Of a stretch of DNA of 64,000 nucleotides, positions 27,401 through 38,513 are shown piece after piece. The notes beneath the pieces are model-generated. The model was given only the letters and a program-made list of their open reading frames with translations, was not told the origin of the DNA and made no database searches. This DNA comes from Tubulanus polymorphus (Eukaryota > Nemertea > Palaeonemertea > Tubulaniformes > Tubulanidae). The DNA is taken from assembly GCF_964204645.1 (NCBI RefSeq), contig NC_134026.1, positions 3,472,001-3,536,000 of the forward strand, read 5' to 3'. Position numbers and translations under genes: made by a program. Each line of letters starts with the position of its first letter. Within the stretch, counting starts at the first letter, position 1.

Positions 27401-30400
27401 CATAAATAATGGAGCTTGCCTACCCGGGCAAACCTCCGTTTTCGGAGGAGGTGACAAATTGAAACCGAATGACAGTCAGAACTACAGTCCGGAAACGGTC
27501 GACGCGGGATTGAGCACGGTTGCTGTAGTTCGCAACTAGTTTCAAGATGGCCGACACTGAAATATGTAACGACCGAACCATAGTGCTATTGGTTATTAGC
27601 TCCGACCTTTAATCGACTAACAATAAAAACCAGGTTCGCCCTGGTTAGACAGATTGCCACTCAATTTACTGTTGATTTATTCACATTCAAAATAACTAAG
27701 ATCTGAAACCATGAGCCCTGGATTGATGAAGGATCAGCGACTGGGTCACTTCACCTCAATTGAAGGCCTATTTCACATAAATTCACAACTTATTCAAATG
27801 AGCCACTTACCCCTTCAATATCGAATCCTTCAGACACAGCTTATTTAAGAATTCAAAGGTTTTTGAGTTGTGGCGATAAACACAAAAACTTCACACAAAC
27901 GCAGCACAGGTAAAACTTTATCTCCCACGACTTCATCAAGAGGATATGGTACTAGTGGTTCTGATGAAGTTCTGGAGTTGTATTTAACAATGTTCAGCTC
28001 ATATTTGACATAATCTAAGACAATATTCTGACAAAACGCTACGTTTGAATACATTTTAATGTTCGAATACATCTTTATGTGTATTCCTCTGAAACGGATT
28101 TTAACCATTTACAAAAAGCGATTTGTCTTGAAATCAAACACCAAAATTCATTTTCATTTAAACCCGATTTTAGCTATTCACATAAAATGCTTATCATATG
28201 AAAAAAGTACAAAATAAGTTTATGCCTCATTGAAACCTCACCAAATCTTCAAATACTGGACAGTCATTAGTTACAACTTTGCAGTTGAGAGCAATAATAA
28301 ATATACCGAGACCAACTCGAATCGAAAAATTGCTTATATTTTCATAAGTTTCAGTTCTCCTTATGGGAGTATCGATACTGAAAAATACTAATTCAACTTG
28401 ATGAGATGCTGTTCAATTCAAGTAAAATAATATCACAACATGATAATTCATTTACCATTTTGATTTACACGTATAAGAATTGTACAATGGTGATACAAAT
28501 TAACAATTCAAGATGGAGGGACGCATCAAGAAACCTATTAAGGTTTATGAAAGTAGTTGATGATATTTACATCAATTCAAGCAGCCTATCGGTTGATACA
28601 GCTCCGCTGTTTTATGATAAGACTTTACAAGGACCACCTACACAGCACTCTTAAGAGTTCAAATCCAGAAAACGGCTCTATTACTTTTTAGCCCTTGGCT
28701 CATAGTATCTACATACCAAGTTTCGTCAACATCGGACAATAATTGTAGGACAAGTAGCGATTTAAAGATTTTACAAGCGTCACCCGTACAGTGCCCCCTA
28801 AGATCAAATTGGGAAAATGGCTCTGTAACTTTTTAGCCCTTGGCCCGTAGTATCTACATACCAAGTTTCATCAAGATCAGAAAAGAACTGTACACTAACC
28901 AAAATTCAAGACGAGAAAAAATATGCAAAATGTACTTATTTTGACCGAGAAACAACAAAGGCTGCCAGTCAGTTATCTTAATTCTAATAAGGGCCAATAC
29001 TTTAGATTCGTTTACTGAATATTGAATGTCAACCAATGAAATTATTCTGACAATTCTGATTTCTCAATGTATCATTTTATTTAAAATGTTTTTCATTTTA
29101 TCATTTTATTGAAGTATTTACAGAAACCGAAACCAATAGAAACCGAACAATCAACAATCAGCAGTTTGTAGAATAACCAGACAGCTACAGTTAACAATAA
29201 TAAGTACTGGGCGTGGATGCGCTGGTATCACTGGTACTGGCTTGATGTGCTGGTATCACTGGTACTGGGATGATGCACTGGTATCACTGGTACTGGAATG
29301 ATTCACTGGTATCACTGGTACTGGCTTGATGCACTGGTAACACTGGTACTGGTATCACTGGTACTGGAATGATGCACTGGTATCAATGGTACTGGGATGA
29401 TGTACTGGTATCACTGGTACTGGGATGATGCACTGGTATCACTGATACTGGGATGATGTACTGGTATCACTGTTACTGAAATGATGTACTCGTATCACTG
29501 GTACTGGGTGCTGGCTTGATACGCTGGTATCACTGGTACTGGGATGATTATACACTGCAACTGGGTTGGTGTGGTTTGATAGTACTTAATCTGTAGTAAG
29601 GAAGAAGGCGGCCAATCTCACTACTGGGTAGCCTAGTATCAGGTGCTGAACTCAGAAGCGGTGCTGCGACGTTGCATAACCAATTCATAGCCGGCTTCAA
29701 TTCAACAAATTCATTCTAAATATAATAAACACATTTTCATCTACGTCAAAAAAAAACCAATATAAATCATTAAATAATGAATAAATGAGGGATCGATTAC
29801 ACTTACATTTAGTACATTGTTACTGTAAGTTGCGCAATTATTCAAACTTTCTCCCACAACCAGGTGACTTCATATAAATCAATCAAATCCATTTACTATA
29901 AAATATCAAATACATTTTCATTCAATCATAAAACAAAACATCATTAAACAGTGAATAATGAATAATAATTGGAATCTAGGTCTATTTCACATATACCGAT
30001 ATTTATGAGATATTTCAAATAAATCACTACTTACCCCTCGAATATTGAATCCATCACCGGAATAATTCACTGACACTGTCAATATAATGACAGCTACTTC
30101 CCCGCAGGAAAAAACGCTCATAGGCTGGAAAAACACTAGGCTGAGGTTGCTAGGCTTATGAATGGATAAATATTTGGGTCCCGTACCTACCGTAGCTTTT
30201 TAGGCCTAATTGAAAATAATTCTTTCAACAAAATAGAAACCTTTTCTAACTTGCAATATGAGTTTCAAATTCAACAATCAAACATTTCGGCCCGACTCGC
30301 AATGATGAGTTTCAAATTCAAACTTCACATAGGAGGCCTTTTTAATAGTTATTTGTATGTAGGCCGTGTGGGTGGTGCATATACCAGAGCCAGCCCCAGC

Positions 30401-31302
30401 GCCAGCGCCCAGGCCCTGATACGGTCTGGACCGGACGGAGGGAGGACTTGCCCACCACCCGTGGCGTCCCAGCTAATGATGTCAATGATGACTGAGGCCG
30501 ATTAAACAGTTTCAAACTGTTTATTTGCTGTTTTCTGAAAGGAATTAAACAGCATCAATGATACATGCTTGGAGCGCATGATGGAAACTCCTTACAAACG
30601 GCACGTCAACTTTGGACCCGGAAATAGGTTTTTACATCATTATAATAAATCCCATCCATCAGAGTCACATTCTATTAAATTAAATTCAATTTTGTTCCGT
30701 GAATATTTGTGTCGAGAGACGTAAAGGAAATTCTATGTCGAGACATCAAGGATAGTTTTATCGTTATTACTGCAGTTAATTTACTGTTTCAATGCAGATA
30801 TAGAAATAATTGTCTTTCCTTATTGAATGTTTCTAAATTTTTTTACTTTTCAATAGAATAATTGAGATTCTACCTAGAATGAAATATTTAAGATCAGTAA
30901 AATTGAAAAAAAATATATATTTGAGATATTGAAACGTCGATATTTCTGTGATCACTTTTGAGATTAAGAGTTGAAATAATTAAACTTTCAAAGTGACTGA
31001 GGTATTCAAATGAATAAAAAAATTATCTGAATAGAATTGGATAAGTGTTTGGCAGTTTAGATATTCTAGTTTAAGATTTCGGATTCGAGAACTATTTAAA
31101 TTAAATTTCAGAGATTTGTGCTAGATATGTTGTGGATTTGAGATAACCAAGATAAGTAATTGAGATATTTGAGGCATACTAATTAAGATAAGGTAATGAG
31201 TAAAAACTTACTTAAATTGAGGAACAGGTCGAGTGCCCCGCCATTTTTCAGCACCTCGACCTGTACGGATTTCAGCACGTCGAATAAAAAGTTACATGAC
31301 AT
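24460..31302 (-). CDS. Orphan gene: proline-rich basic protein, two-exon model (279 aa)
   Basis: I do not recognise the family. The model joins 31302-31212 and 25208-24460. Exon 1 starts at ATG 31302-31300 (A at -3), encodes MSCNFLFDVLKSVQVEVLKN plus ten residues, and ends at a strong donor (TTTAA|GTAAGT) in phase 1. Exon 2 begins after TTTCATTTCAG with the two bases that phase needs, and runs to TAA at 24460. It starts with a charged helical stretch (NRKDESGHAYEAASLLQRRL), then a proline/valine linker, an AT-hook-like basic patch (RRSPRKNRKD), further lysine-rich clusters (PNKKKTPKRA, PTKKRKRTY) between polyproline, and a basic tail (RNKRARRN). These suggest a nuclear, nucleic-acid-associated protein. 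The terminal exon is well supported; the link to exon 1 is inference from phase, strand and the promoter at 31.68 kb. Extra exons in the 6-kb intron are possible. Confidence 0.5.
25790..26372 (+). mobile_element. Non-autonomous DNA transposon with relic Myb/SANT-like domain
   Basis: About 580 bp bounded by inverted TTAGACCGGTCTA-type ends (near 25792 and 26357), with extra internal copies of the GACCGGTCTAAA and ACCAAATTTTGG words at both sides. The relic reading frame 26116-26235 (stop at 26236) contains RGSNWSNEECLALLRIW, with the spaced tryptophans and hydrophobic pattern of the Myb/SANT-like (trihelix/MADF) domain that PIF/Harbinger elements encode as their second protein. The frame is only 40 codons and no transposase is present, so the element is a dead fragment. 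It sits in the intron of the orphan gene. Family assignment is inference; the inverted ends are imperfect. Confidence 0.6.
26380..26745. mobile_element. Foldback element with tRNA-like box B in both arms
   Basis: Two arms of about 155 bp in opposite orientation (roughly 26385-26540 and 26585-26740) share 'ctgattgg', 'ctgcgcatgta.ctgcgcac', 'ggtttcgtgccgtggc', 'gatgccatcaggttcgaatc' and an outer 'gtgtgaacgc' end. Each arm holds a perfect Pol III box B (GGTTCGARTCC; 26405-26415 minus, 26701-26711 plus). The left arm also has a box A match, TGGCTGAGTGT, only 13 nt away, too close for a real tRNA. It abuts the transposon relic on its left and may be a nested insertion or part of the same composite. 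Confidence 0.6.
27405..27555 (+). other. GC-rich segment with clustered inverted repeats and an ATG in good context
   Basis: In an otherwise AT-rich intron, about 140 bp is GC- and CpG-rich and holds nested complements: CCTCCG-TTTT-CGGAGG (27433-27448), GAACTACAG with CTGTAGTTC (27479-27487 and 27523-27531), and within the latter CCG-GAAA-CGG, a GNRA-type tetraloop. It is followed by CAAGATGGCCGAC (27543-27555), a YY1-like/Kozak context whose frame gives only about 20 codons. This could be a structured RNA, a small CpG-island promoter, or the end of a mobile element. I cannot choose between them. Confidence 0.35.
27845..28108 (-). other. Weak coding-like segment, unidentified
   Basis: An open frame of 87 codons on the minus strand with a possible acceptor (CCGTTTCAG near 28091). 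The second half (SEPLVPYPLDEVVGDKVLPV) has more protein-like composition than surrounding AT-rich frames. It has no recognisable domain and no clear donor, and it interrupts the intron of the orphan gene. It may be an old transposon fragment or chance. Confidence 0.2.
28620..28990. repeat. Tandemly duplicated dispersed repeat
   Basis: A ~170-bp unit occurs twice in a row: 'acggctctattactttttag', 'cccttggctcatagtatcta' and 'cataccaagtttcgtcaaca' near 28665-28735, and again with few changes near 28815-28880. It is followed by a 'ggctgccagtcagttatctt' word related to those near 15.5 kb. No coding potential is evident. Confidence 0.75.
29215..29545. repeat. ~28-30-bp tandem array (CTGGTATCACTGGTACTGGG)
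   Basis: The unit CTGGTATCACTGGTACTGGG-ATGATGCA is repeated about 11 times with indels and substitutions. It lies within the orphan gene's intron. Immediately to its right (29548-29715, minus) is a short coding-like frame. Confidence 0.9.
29548..29715 (-). other. Coding-like frame, possible alternative terminal exon
   Basis: After a plausible acceptor (TTATATTTAG) the minus strand is open for 55 codons, with protein-like composition (ELKPAMNWLCNVAAPLLSSA, then SEIGRLLPYYRLSTIKP), and stops at 29548-29550. In this frame the exon begins at phase 0, which does not match the phase-1 donor of the orphan gene's first exon, so it is not part of that model. No family is recognised. It may be a transposon remnant. 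Confidence 0.22.
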
Positions 31303-31319
31303 GATTGTTGTAGTTTTTG

Positions 31320-31520
31320 TAGTTAGTTGTCGACGTTGTTGTAGGTTCCGTAGAAGGTTCTCACGGTTGTCGAAGGTTTTGTTGTAGAAGTTTCTGTTGT
31401 AGAATGTTCTTTTGTAGAAGCTTCTCACGGTTGTCGAAGGTTTTGTTGTAGAAGTTTCTGTTGTAGAATGTTCTGTTGTAGAAGGTTCTGTTGTAGACTG
31501 TTCTTCTTGTTGTAGGTTCT
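31320..31520 (-). repeat. TTCTACAACAGAA-type repeats in the presumed 5' leader
   Basis: On the minus strand a 12-15-bp word of the form TTCTACAACA(G/A)AAC is repeated about a dozen times, preceded by a CAG run (about six copies near 31540). One frame reads as Thr/Ser-rich (STTEPSTTEHSTTETS) but shifts to another composition halfway and has no in-frame start. I place this in the 5' untranslated leader of the orphan gene rather than in a protein. Confidence 0.6.
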
Positions 31521-31654
31521 CTGATTGCTGCTGCTGCTGCTGCAATATTGATAAAAGAATAATTAATACCAAGATATTAAATCAATCAAGAAACATTTCA
31601 TCGACAGAAAAAATAAAATGGACGCAGTTTAGCATACCGGAAAATGGCCGAACT

Positions 31655-31690
31655 GGAAAGAGTGACCCCGTGACCGGGCCTTTTATACCG
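31655..31690 (-). promoter_or_regulatory. TATA/initiator core promoter of the orphan gene
   Basis: On the minus strand TATAAAAGG (TATA box at about 31687-31681) is followed, 25 nt from the start of the box to the A, by TCACTC, close to the animal initiator consensus, so transcription would start near 31663 and run toward 31.2 kb. The box sits in a short GC-rich patch within AT-rich DNA. A downstream exon with a strong donor supports its use. No transcript evidence is available here. Confidence 0.5.
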
Positions 31691-31921
31691 ACACCGGTGT
31701 GACGTCATATTACACAATACTGACCAATGACAAGTAACTTGACATTCCCGCCGAGAAGTCAAAGAATGAAATTATTGCCACCGAAATGCCATTAGATTCG
31801 AATCCTGCAAATGGAACGATGGTTGATTTTCTATTAAGGGGTGCCTTCACGTTGGAAAGCGCCGATGCCCGGGCCACACCAGTCTACTTAGTTTTGTGGC
31901 CAATTTAACATACCGTAAATC

Positions 31922-32106
31922 GGGGTGACTTGAGACGCTTATTTGTGATTTTTTCAAATGCAGCTCGAGGACCTACCAACAATCTACCCAAATGATGATT
32001 ATTTGAACAACAATTGGTCCCTCTTCAGTTCTAGGCATGATGAAAAAATGTGTCTAATGATTTTCTAATTTTTTTTTATTCAGAAACAACTGTCTCATGT
32101 CACCCC
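31922..32106. mobile_element. ~185-bp MITE with 15-bp terminal inverted repeats
   Basis: GGGGTGACTTGAGAC at 31922-31936 and GTCTCATGTCACCCC at 32092-32106 are inverted copies with one mismatch. The interior is AT-rich and non-coding. Flanks ('taccgtaaatc' on the left, 'aaggtga' on the right) may extend the ends a few bases. Size and structure fit a miniature inverted-repeat element; superfamily not determined. Confidence 0.65.
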
Positions 32107-33688
32107 AAGGTGAGGGTCTTGAAAATTTGCTGTAAATAAAAGTCTGTTTGATTTTACGCCGATAATTTGATTCTGTTTGTTCACCAGTTGCAGACTTTAA
32201 GCAGCTTATACAACTGTGGAACAATTGGATTCAAAACTCAGTAGAACTGGATCCAGAACTGTAGAACTGAACCGCTGACTACGTAATATTAGAAATCAAA
32301 TAAAGCCAGAAAATTTGAAGGAAATTTCGGTCTAGGAGACGACGCCTTCGGCCACTCACTGCTTTTGCTTTTGATGGCTGATCGGGTCTTATCTAAAGGT
32401 CGTACTCAAGCTGGTCAGTTAGGGATCGAGTTCAACTAATACACCTTTAACCTGTGGAAACAGTAGGATATTATGTACAGCCTTGCTCCGATAATTAAGT
32501 CTTTTTACTTTGGATCATTTAACCAATCCGTGAAATTGATTGTCCGACAACTATTTCCTAAAAAATGTTGAAAGTCTATTTTACTCTCCCAAGACCGACT
32601 GAGGTGCATGGAATGTATGGTGACATTTGAAGTTACCACAGGCAGCCGTTATCAATATAACTTTTTGAATTCATCGTGGGAAAAAAACCAAACTTTTTGA
32701 ATTCTGGATCTTAGGTAGAGAGTCTAGATAATTCAAGATCAGTATTTGCTTAGGTCCCAATTTTGTTGAAAATAACCTCTCTCGCCTAAAACATCACGCT
32801 GGCCATGCTTAACAATGCAGGCCCAACTTAAAAAAGAATAGCCTCTTAGAAAGAGTTGCCTTATCAAAATGCTCAATTTTGAATAAGTCGAAATCATTTT
32901 TCAATGAATAGGCCTAATTCCAAAATATTCAGTATTAATGGAAATGTCCATCTATCGTATATCGCTATTCTATGGTTATTTGCATTGATTGACCAATTTA
33001 TTCGAAGACTGTTTCAGTCCACTGGAAATACACTACCAAATTTTCCTTGGAGATCTGAGAGTAGGGCATAGGCTAATATTTTCATTAGATAGAATAGGTT
33101 TGCGGATTTTTACTTCATCATATTTAGAAATATTCTGGGAAGGATTAGCCATGCATTTACAGTATCTGATGCTGTACTATATATACATCATCGCTCCGTC
33201 ATGCCGAGTTGTACATTTCACATCAACCAGTGTCTACATGCAGCTGTTCAGTGTGTACACGCTATATCTGAATACGAGGCTGGAATAACACGCTCACTTC
33301 ACGTAGTTCATTTTGGTCACTCAATCAAGTGACACAAAATAATTCCTGTTCCTAATGGCGAAACTATAGGGGGATTATAATGGAGCACACCATTTGGTAA
33401 TTACCATGATTACTTGTTTCTTTTTTGATAACGAAGCTGTCAGTCAGTCAGTGTCATAGTACTAAACAGTACTCTAATTAGGAGTAACTATTTATGCCTT
33501 ATAGTTTGGACTTGACAAGTTGACTTGTCCTACAAACAGGCACTCGAATAATGGGCTCTGATACTGGATAAGTAATTGATAACCCGCTTAGCGTTACGTA
33601 TTCTTTTTCTCCTCATCCACCATATTTATCTAGGAGATTCGGTCGGGTTTGGTTAATGACTGTTGTTAAGTAAATGTTCTCATTTCAG
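32107..33688. other. Intergenic region upstream of HPS4
   Basis: No secure gene. A GC-richer patch near 32325-32420 is briefly open (GLGDDAFGHSLLLLLMADR) but has no splice or family support. The unseen first coding exon and promoter of HPS4 should lie here, because the first exon I can place starts in mid-protein at 33689. Confidence 0.5.
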
Positions 33689-36600
33689 CCCGGAGGGTCG
33701 GATATTCTTCATCTATGACCATACAGTATTGCAAAAAGAAGAAGATGATCTGAAAGATGCAATAATTTACTTTTTTCCACATACAGTTAGTAAATCTGCG
33801 TTAAAATTATCGGTGTTGATTAAGTATGGAACGCTATCCACTAATGTCTTCCATTTTTAGGTTGATCCCACCACTCAGTGTGCCATCTGTGGACAGTTAA
33901 TGGGTATGGTTACACTATTCAAAGAGTTGTTCAAGACCAAACCAAAACTTTACAAATTGAAGAATGACAAGTTTGCTGTAAAACATATTGACCAATATAC
34001 AATGGTAAGATAGATTAAATTTCAAGTAAACCTGTTTATATTAGTATGGAGTAGATTTTGTGCCTGTCATGCAAGAAATGAAATCTATTACTATTGATCG
34101 GTATTTATAATTTTTGCCTTGAATTCTATTACTGTTTTAGGCTCTTGCTGGTAGTCATAAGGAGATGGACAATACATTGGTGAAGCAGCTTGATGATCTT
34201 TACCAAACTTTCGCATTTTACCAAGCCAGTATAGATACTGTTAAAAAGGTAATGATAAACTTCTATGAAATGTAGCAATAGGCCTATGTGTCTAACTTTT
34301 GAGACCTTATATAGTGCTTAGCCTCCAAAATGATATCTAAAATTTTTTTCATTTTGATGAAATTGTATGCCTACTATGTGGACCTATGTACTAGGCGCCG
34401 TATTATTGATTTTTCCTCGGAATTTCTCTTTTTCAGCTTTGTAAGAGTCGAGAGAGATTTCTGCAGGAAATGGAGTTCATTTGGAACACGTATTTACCAT
34501 TCATACGTAAATATGATGACCCGTTGCTCTCCGCATTTCATATGATACCCACGGTACAGTTGCCGCGACGAGGTGCAAAATTATTCCTCCAATCATCCCA
34601 CATATTACAAGCTAGTCGTTATAAACCTGGTATTTTAGGAGGCTGCATCATACTCAAAAACAGGTTAGTGAAATCCCATATGCGTTTTGTCATGGGATAT
34701 TTTTCTTTGTGAAGATGTGGCTAATGGCATATGCCTTTTTGATGATAACTAATGGAACTAATTGTATTTCTTCCTAGTATTCTTTGTAATCAGCTTCCAA
34801 TTGCTTTAGCAGCGAAGCTCTGCCTAGTCAAACCAAAACAGCTACATGTAAGTTATTCATAAGAATTTTTGATAAAGCATATTTTTCAGATGAAATGCAA
34901 AATGGTGGAATTTTGATGGAAAATTTCTTTATATTTCAGCTTCCTTGTCAACTAATAGAAACCAGTAAGTAACTGTTTAGAAATTTTGTATTTGTTATTC
35001 CTTATTTTTTTATCGCTTAACAGTTTGTTCATCTTTTCTCAGACCTTCTGCTTCCGGTCGGTGTACGGATTTTAGTCGTATATTTGAATTCGGAAGAAAG
35101 AAAATATGTGCGTCCGGTCGGTAGTCAAAATGCTCAAACCCAAAGAGTTGCTGAAGATTACGGGTTATCATCGGTCCTTTCACGAACCAGCAGTATACAG
35201 GAAGATATGGCAATTTCGATGCTGAAGACTGAGCATGAGAAAGAATCAAAAGAAGAAAAACATAGTGAGAATTGGGATGCTCCGCTTGGACGTAGAAAGA
35301 TGGATGATGTCATTACTTTCACTAAACCCACGCGAGCTGGTAATGAAAAACTCAAAAAGGTGAAAGATGATGATGAGTTGGTGGATGTGTTTGAAAAAGA
35401 TTTGATGAAATTTACTGATGACCCTGGAACACCTGTAGAAAATCGGGGTGGTACAAGTTTTGTAAAAGGACTCAAAGTAGAAGGTTGTAATACAACACAG
35501 AATAATCACAACATGAATGATAAGTCAGAGAATGATTTACAAGTAAATGAGCTCGCTACTGAAATAGGTGATCAGCTAACTACTTATCAGAGTAGTTTGA
35601 TAAAGGATAAGGGAGATGCACCTGCCTGTTCTGATGAAAAAACAAATGAACTCTCTAAAGAAGCCAAGGCAGTGTGCGATACTTCTCATTTAAGTATTGA
35701 AAAGGATAACGTAGATGATGAGACAAAAGATATTAGTTCATTATCCAATATTTCATCATACGTTTCTCCATGTGATGAAATTACGTCCAATTTTGAAACA
35801 AATAATGAGGCGATGACCCCTAGTGATAGCTTCCCCACCAATGATAACATTGATGCGTGGTTTGTGAATGAACAATCAGGTTTGAATAGTGGTGCCGCAT
35901 CAGAAGAAGCGAAAACACATGAATCAAAAGAGAGAAAGCGTGCGTTGACTAAGAGTTCAACGGGTAGTTATGAAGAAATTGGTAGAACATTCAATGATTT
36001 ATCAATTGTTCATTCGCGTTGTTGCAACCACTTCAGTAATGAGAATACGTGTGGAGAGCAGCAGTTTAAATCAAATGAACACTTCCCGGTATTCAAAGGT
36101 TGCCAAGATATCGGTAATTTTGAAGGCGAGCCGGTAAGTGAAGTAGACAATAGTGAGAGTAACAGTAGGAAAATGAACGATACTGTGATAGATAGTCTGA
36201 ATACTAGCGGTGGTAAACTTCACATAAACGTTGATCGATCGTTAAGTTTCAATAAACGACACTTATCGAATTCGAGTACTGAATACCAAGAACTGCAGGA
36301 TGAAATTGAAGAAGAATCTGAAAATCATGTCGGACAGTCGGTTTTTTATTGCGACTGCGGAAACAATGGAGACAACAATTGTGAACAACTGGTGGCTATT
36401 TCATCACACGAAAAAAGCTCTACAGAACTGAATTTACTGAGTGAAGATAAACAAAGTTTGTTATCTAGTTCTATTAGTGCGGAAACTAATACACTCACGA
36501 ATAAGGACAATCTTAAAAATGATGTGCAGACATCATTAGCAGCAGATTGTGATGATGTTAAACATAGTAATTCCGAAATTAGCGAGTCAGATATTGATCA

Positions 36601-37618
36601 AAGCCTGTCAGATATTAATCATAGCAGATCTGATATTAATCATAGCAAATCGGATATCAATCATAGCAAGTCCGATGTAGCTCGTCAAAGCAAATCAAAA
36701 AGCAAGAAAATTTTCAAAACAAAAAAGACCCCATCACAAGCCAGTACAGATGAAGACAACAGTCTGCAGGAAGTACGATTATATGTTCAAGGTCATTCTG
36801 ATATTGTACTCTTGTTATTGATGACGCCGTCTGCAGCTGAAAATCAAAGTCTGATTAAGGAATTGGTAAGCATGAATTCACCTATATTTGAATTGCAATT
36901 ATGGCTTATTTTGAGCATTGAAAAAAGTCGAAAAGCTGGGATGAATTATTTTCTTGATAGTGGAAAACATCAGTTACTCAACTAGCCGACTTGGAGATGC
37001 AGATCAAAGAATGCTTGCAGACAGCAGAAGAAACTAAGGTATATTCGTGAAAGCTTCATTAGCAGTGTTTCCAATGGATGCATTTACCTTTACACGAGTA
37101 CCTCTTATTTTCAGCATGTTCCTAACACCTATAGTTATCTCAACTATGATTCATTTGAACGCAGCCTTCAGGGTAAGTACGGATGAAAATTTCAGGTTTC
37201 ACTCATGGCATTTCACATAATTTCATATCAAAGTCTTTTCCCGTCTTCGTATTCTGTAGGTAATATGTTGTGTCCAGTATCTTCTGTGGAGAATGATTTT
37301 GTGGAGATCGCTAACAATTTGCACAACGATTTTTCCAAATCTCCGGAGACTTCTAGTGTCACTCTTAAGTAAGATCCATATAGGCTGTCGATGAATGAGA
37401 TTTTTGAATTTCCATTGAATTGTTATCAATTTCATTTCAGAAGTCACTCATGCTTTGTCTATGGACATCAGGGAGCTACGAGTGAAACATATTTCACGCC
37501 GAATTTAACTCCGAAGCAACATGCAGACATTCCTGATCCTAAAGATCCAAATTCATTCATCTTAGAACCGAAAGTTCAGAAACTCCTACAAAAGGATTTA
37601 AACATCACTACGATCTAG
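33689..37618 (+). CDS. HPS4: HPS4-like BLOC-3 subunit (longin domain), first exon not found
   Basis: HPS4 pairs with HPS1 to form BLOC-3, the exchange factor for Rab32/Rab38 in lysosome-related organelle biogenesis (family knowledge). Exons: 33689-33785, 33861-34004, 34141-34248, 34437-34663, 34778-34847, 34940-34964, 35043-36865, 36961-37038, 37115-37172, 37260-37368, 37441-37618, all with GT-AG borders and matching phase, giving about 971 aa. The N-terminal longin segment (RIFFIYDHTVLQKEEDDL) aligns with the human FFLYDGSKVKEE stretch and is followed by a conserved CxIxGQ. Middle landmarks (LQASRYKPGILGGCIILKN) and the tail (ATSETYFTPNL, KLLQKDLNI) also match. The 1.8-kb exon encodes a long acidic, Ser/Asn-rich disordered insert, making the protein longer than vertebrate HPS4 (about 700 aa). 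The start codon lies upstream in an exon I could not identify. Confidence 0.85.
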
Positions 37619-37998
37619 ATTCTGGGTCAAAATTACGAATCATCCTCTGATAGTGTCTTACTATGGACTCTAAAATTAGAGGTCCATGGTTTAACGGAGA
37701 ACAAGACACTTAAAACTGTACAATAATTTTCATGACTTGTTAGTGCAATGGTAAAATTGTCCATTTTTCCATGCCATTAACAGTTATTTCAAGATTCAAA
37801 ATTTATATCGTTAATCTGAATAAATCAAGTGGTAAACGTTTTAGATTAGATGGTGCTATAAATAATCCGTCCTGGATGTTTTTACTCTGCCGACTGGTTC
37901 GGCATCTATTGTCTTCCATATACATGTATAAAATGTTCAGACCCCGATTCAGTGTGCTATGATTTAGTGAAAGAAAATCTGTAAGAAAATATATCTGT

Positions 37999-38004
37999 AA
38001 TAAA
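37999..38004 (+). terminator. Polyadenylation signal of HPS4
   Basis: AATAAA about 380 nt after the HPS4 stop, the first clear signal downstream on this strand. About 500 bp separate it from the presumed RSRC2 signal on the other strand. Confidence 0.55.
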
Positions 38005-38507
38005 GTATATTAAATGGATTCTGCTTTGCTGTAGTTGGGAAATCCTCTTCATTCTGTATTACGTCACATTGAAGATTATATTCAATCCAGGCCGCTCGGT
38101 ATTTTAGACCTGTAATTCACACATTTCTGCAGGGATGTATGCAGGATTTACAAAGCGTATGCTCTGTTGAAAATTGGTCTCATTTTCCTGAATTCTGGGC
38201 ATTTCTTTTGATCATACCATATATGGTAGTAATTAAAATGGCTCCAGCACACGCCCGAATCTGAACCCGGTCTGTTGTACACTTGGATCGTGATCACGAA
38301 AAAAGATTTCCAACTTCTGCAGCGTTCATGCATCAGGAATTCGTTCTCGAGTGTCCTCGTAAGATTCTGATCCAGAGAATATGTTTGGTAACGTTTTCAT
38401 CAATCTTTTTTCATACTTTTGCAGTACGAACCAACTAAAACAAGTGCTTATGTACAGGCTTGATTTTATTATCTTAACTGATATATAACTACATAAGTAA
38501 AACCAAA

Positions 38508-38513
38508 TTTTAT
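38508..38513 (-). terminator. Polyadenylation signal of RSRC2
   Basis: AATAAA on the minus strand about 560 nt beyond the RSRC2 stop. A second AATAAA lies at about 38464. With the HPS4 signal near 38000 it marks a convergent gene pair whose 3' ends probably do not overlap. Confidence 0.5.

Noticed and set aside
30251-30505. 84-codon plus-strand frame with an Ala/Ser-rich end
   Set aside because: No ATG with good context, no family feature, and it lies opposite the orphan gene's intron.
31183-31572. Secreted mucin-like protein (hydrophobic start, Gln run, Thr-rich repeats)
   Set aside because: The frame has no ATG and a TGA precedes it. The Thr-rich composition is lost halfway by a frame change. 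A leader sequence of the orphan gene explains the region better.
32989-33288. 99-codon plus-strand frame upstream of HPS4
   Set aside because: Non-ATG start, AT-rich hydrophobic composition, no splice junction that would join it to HPS4 in phase.
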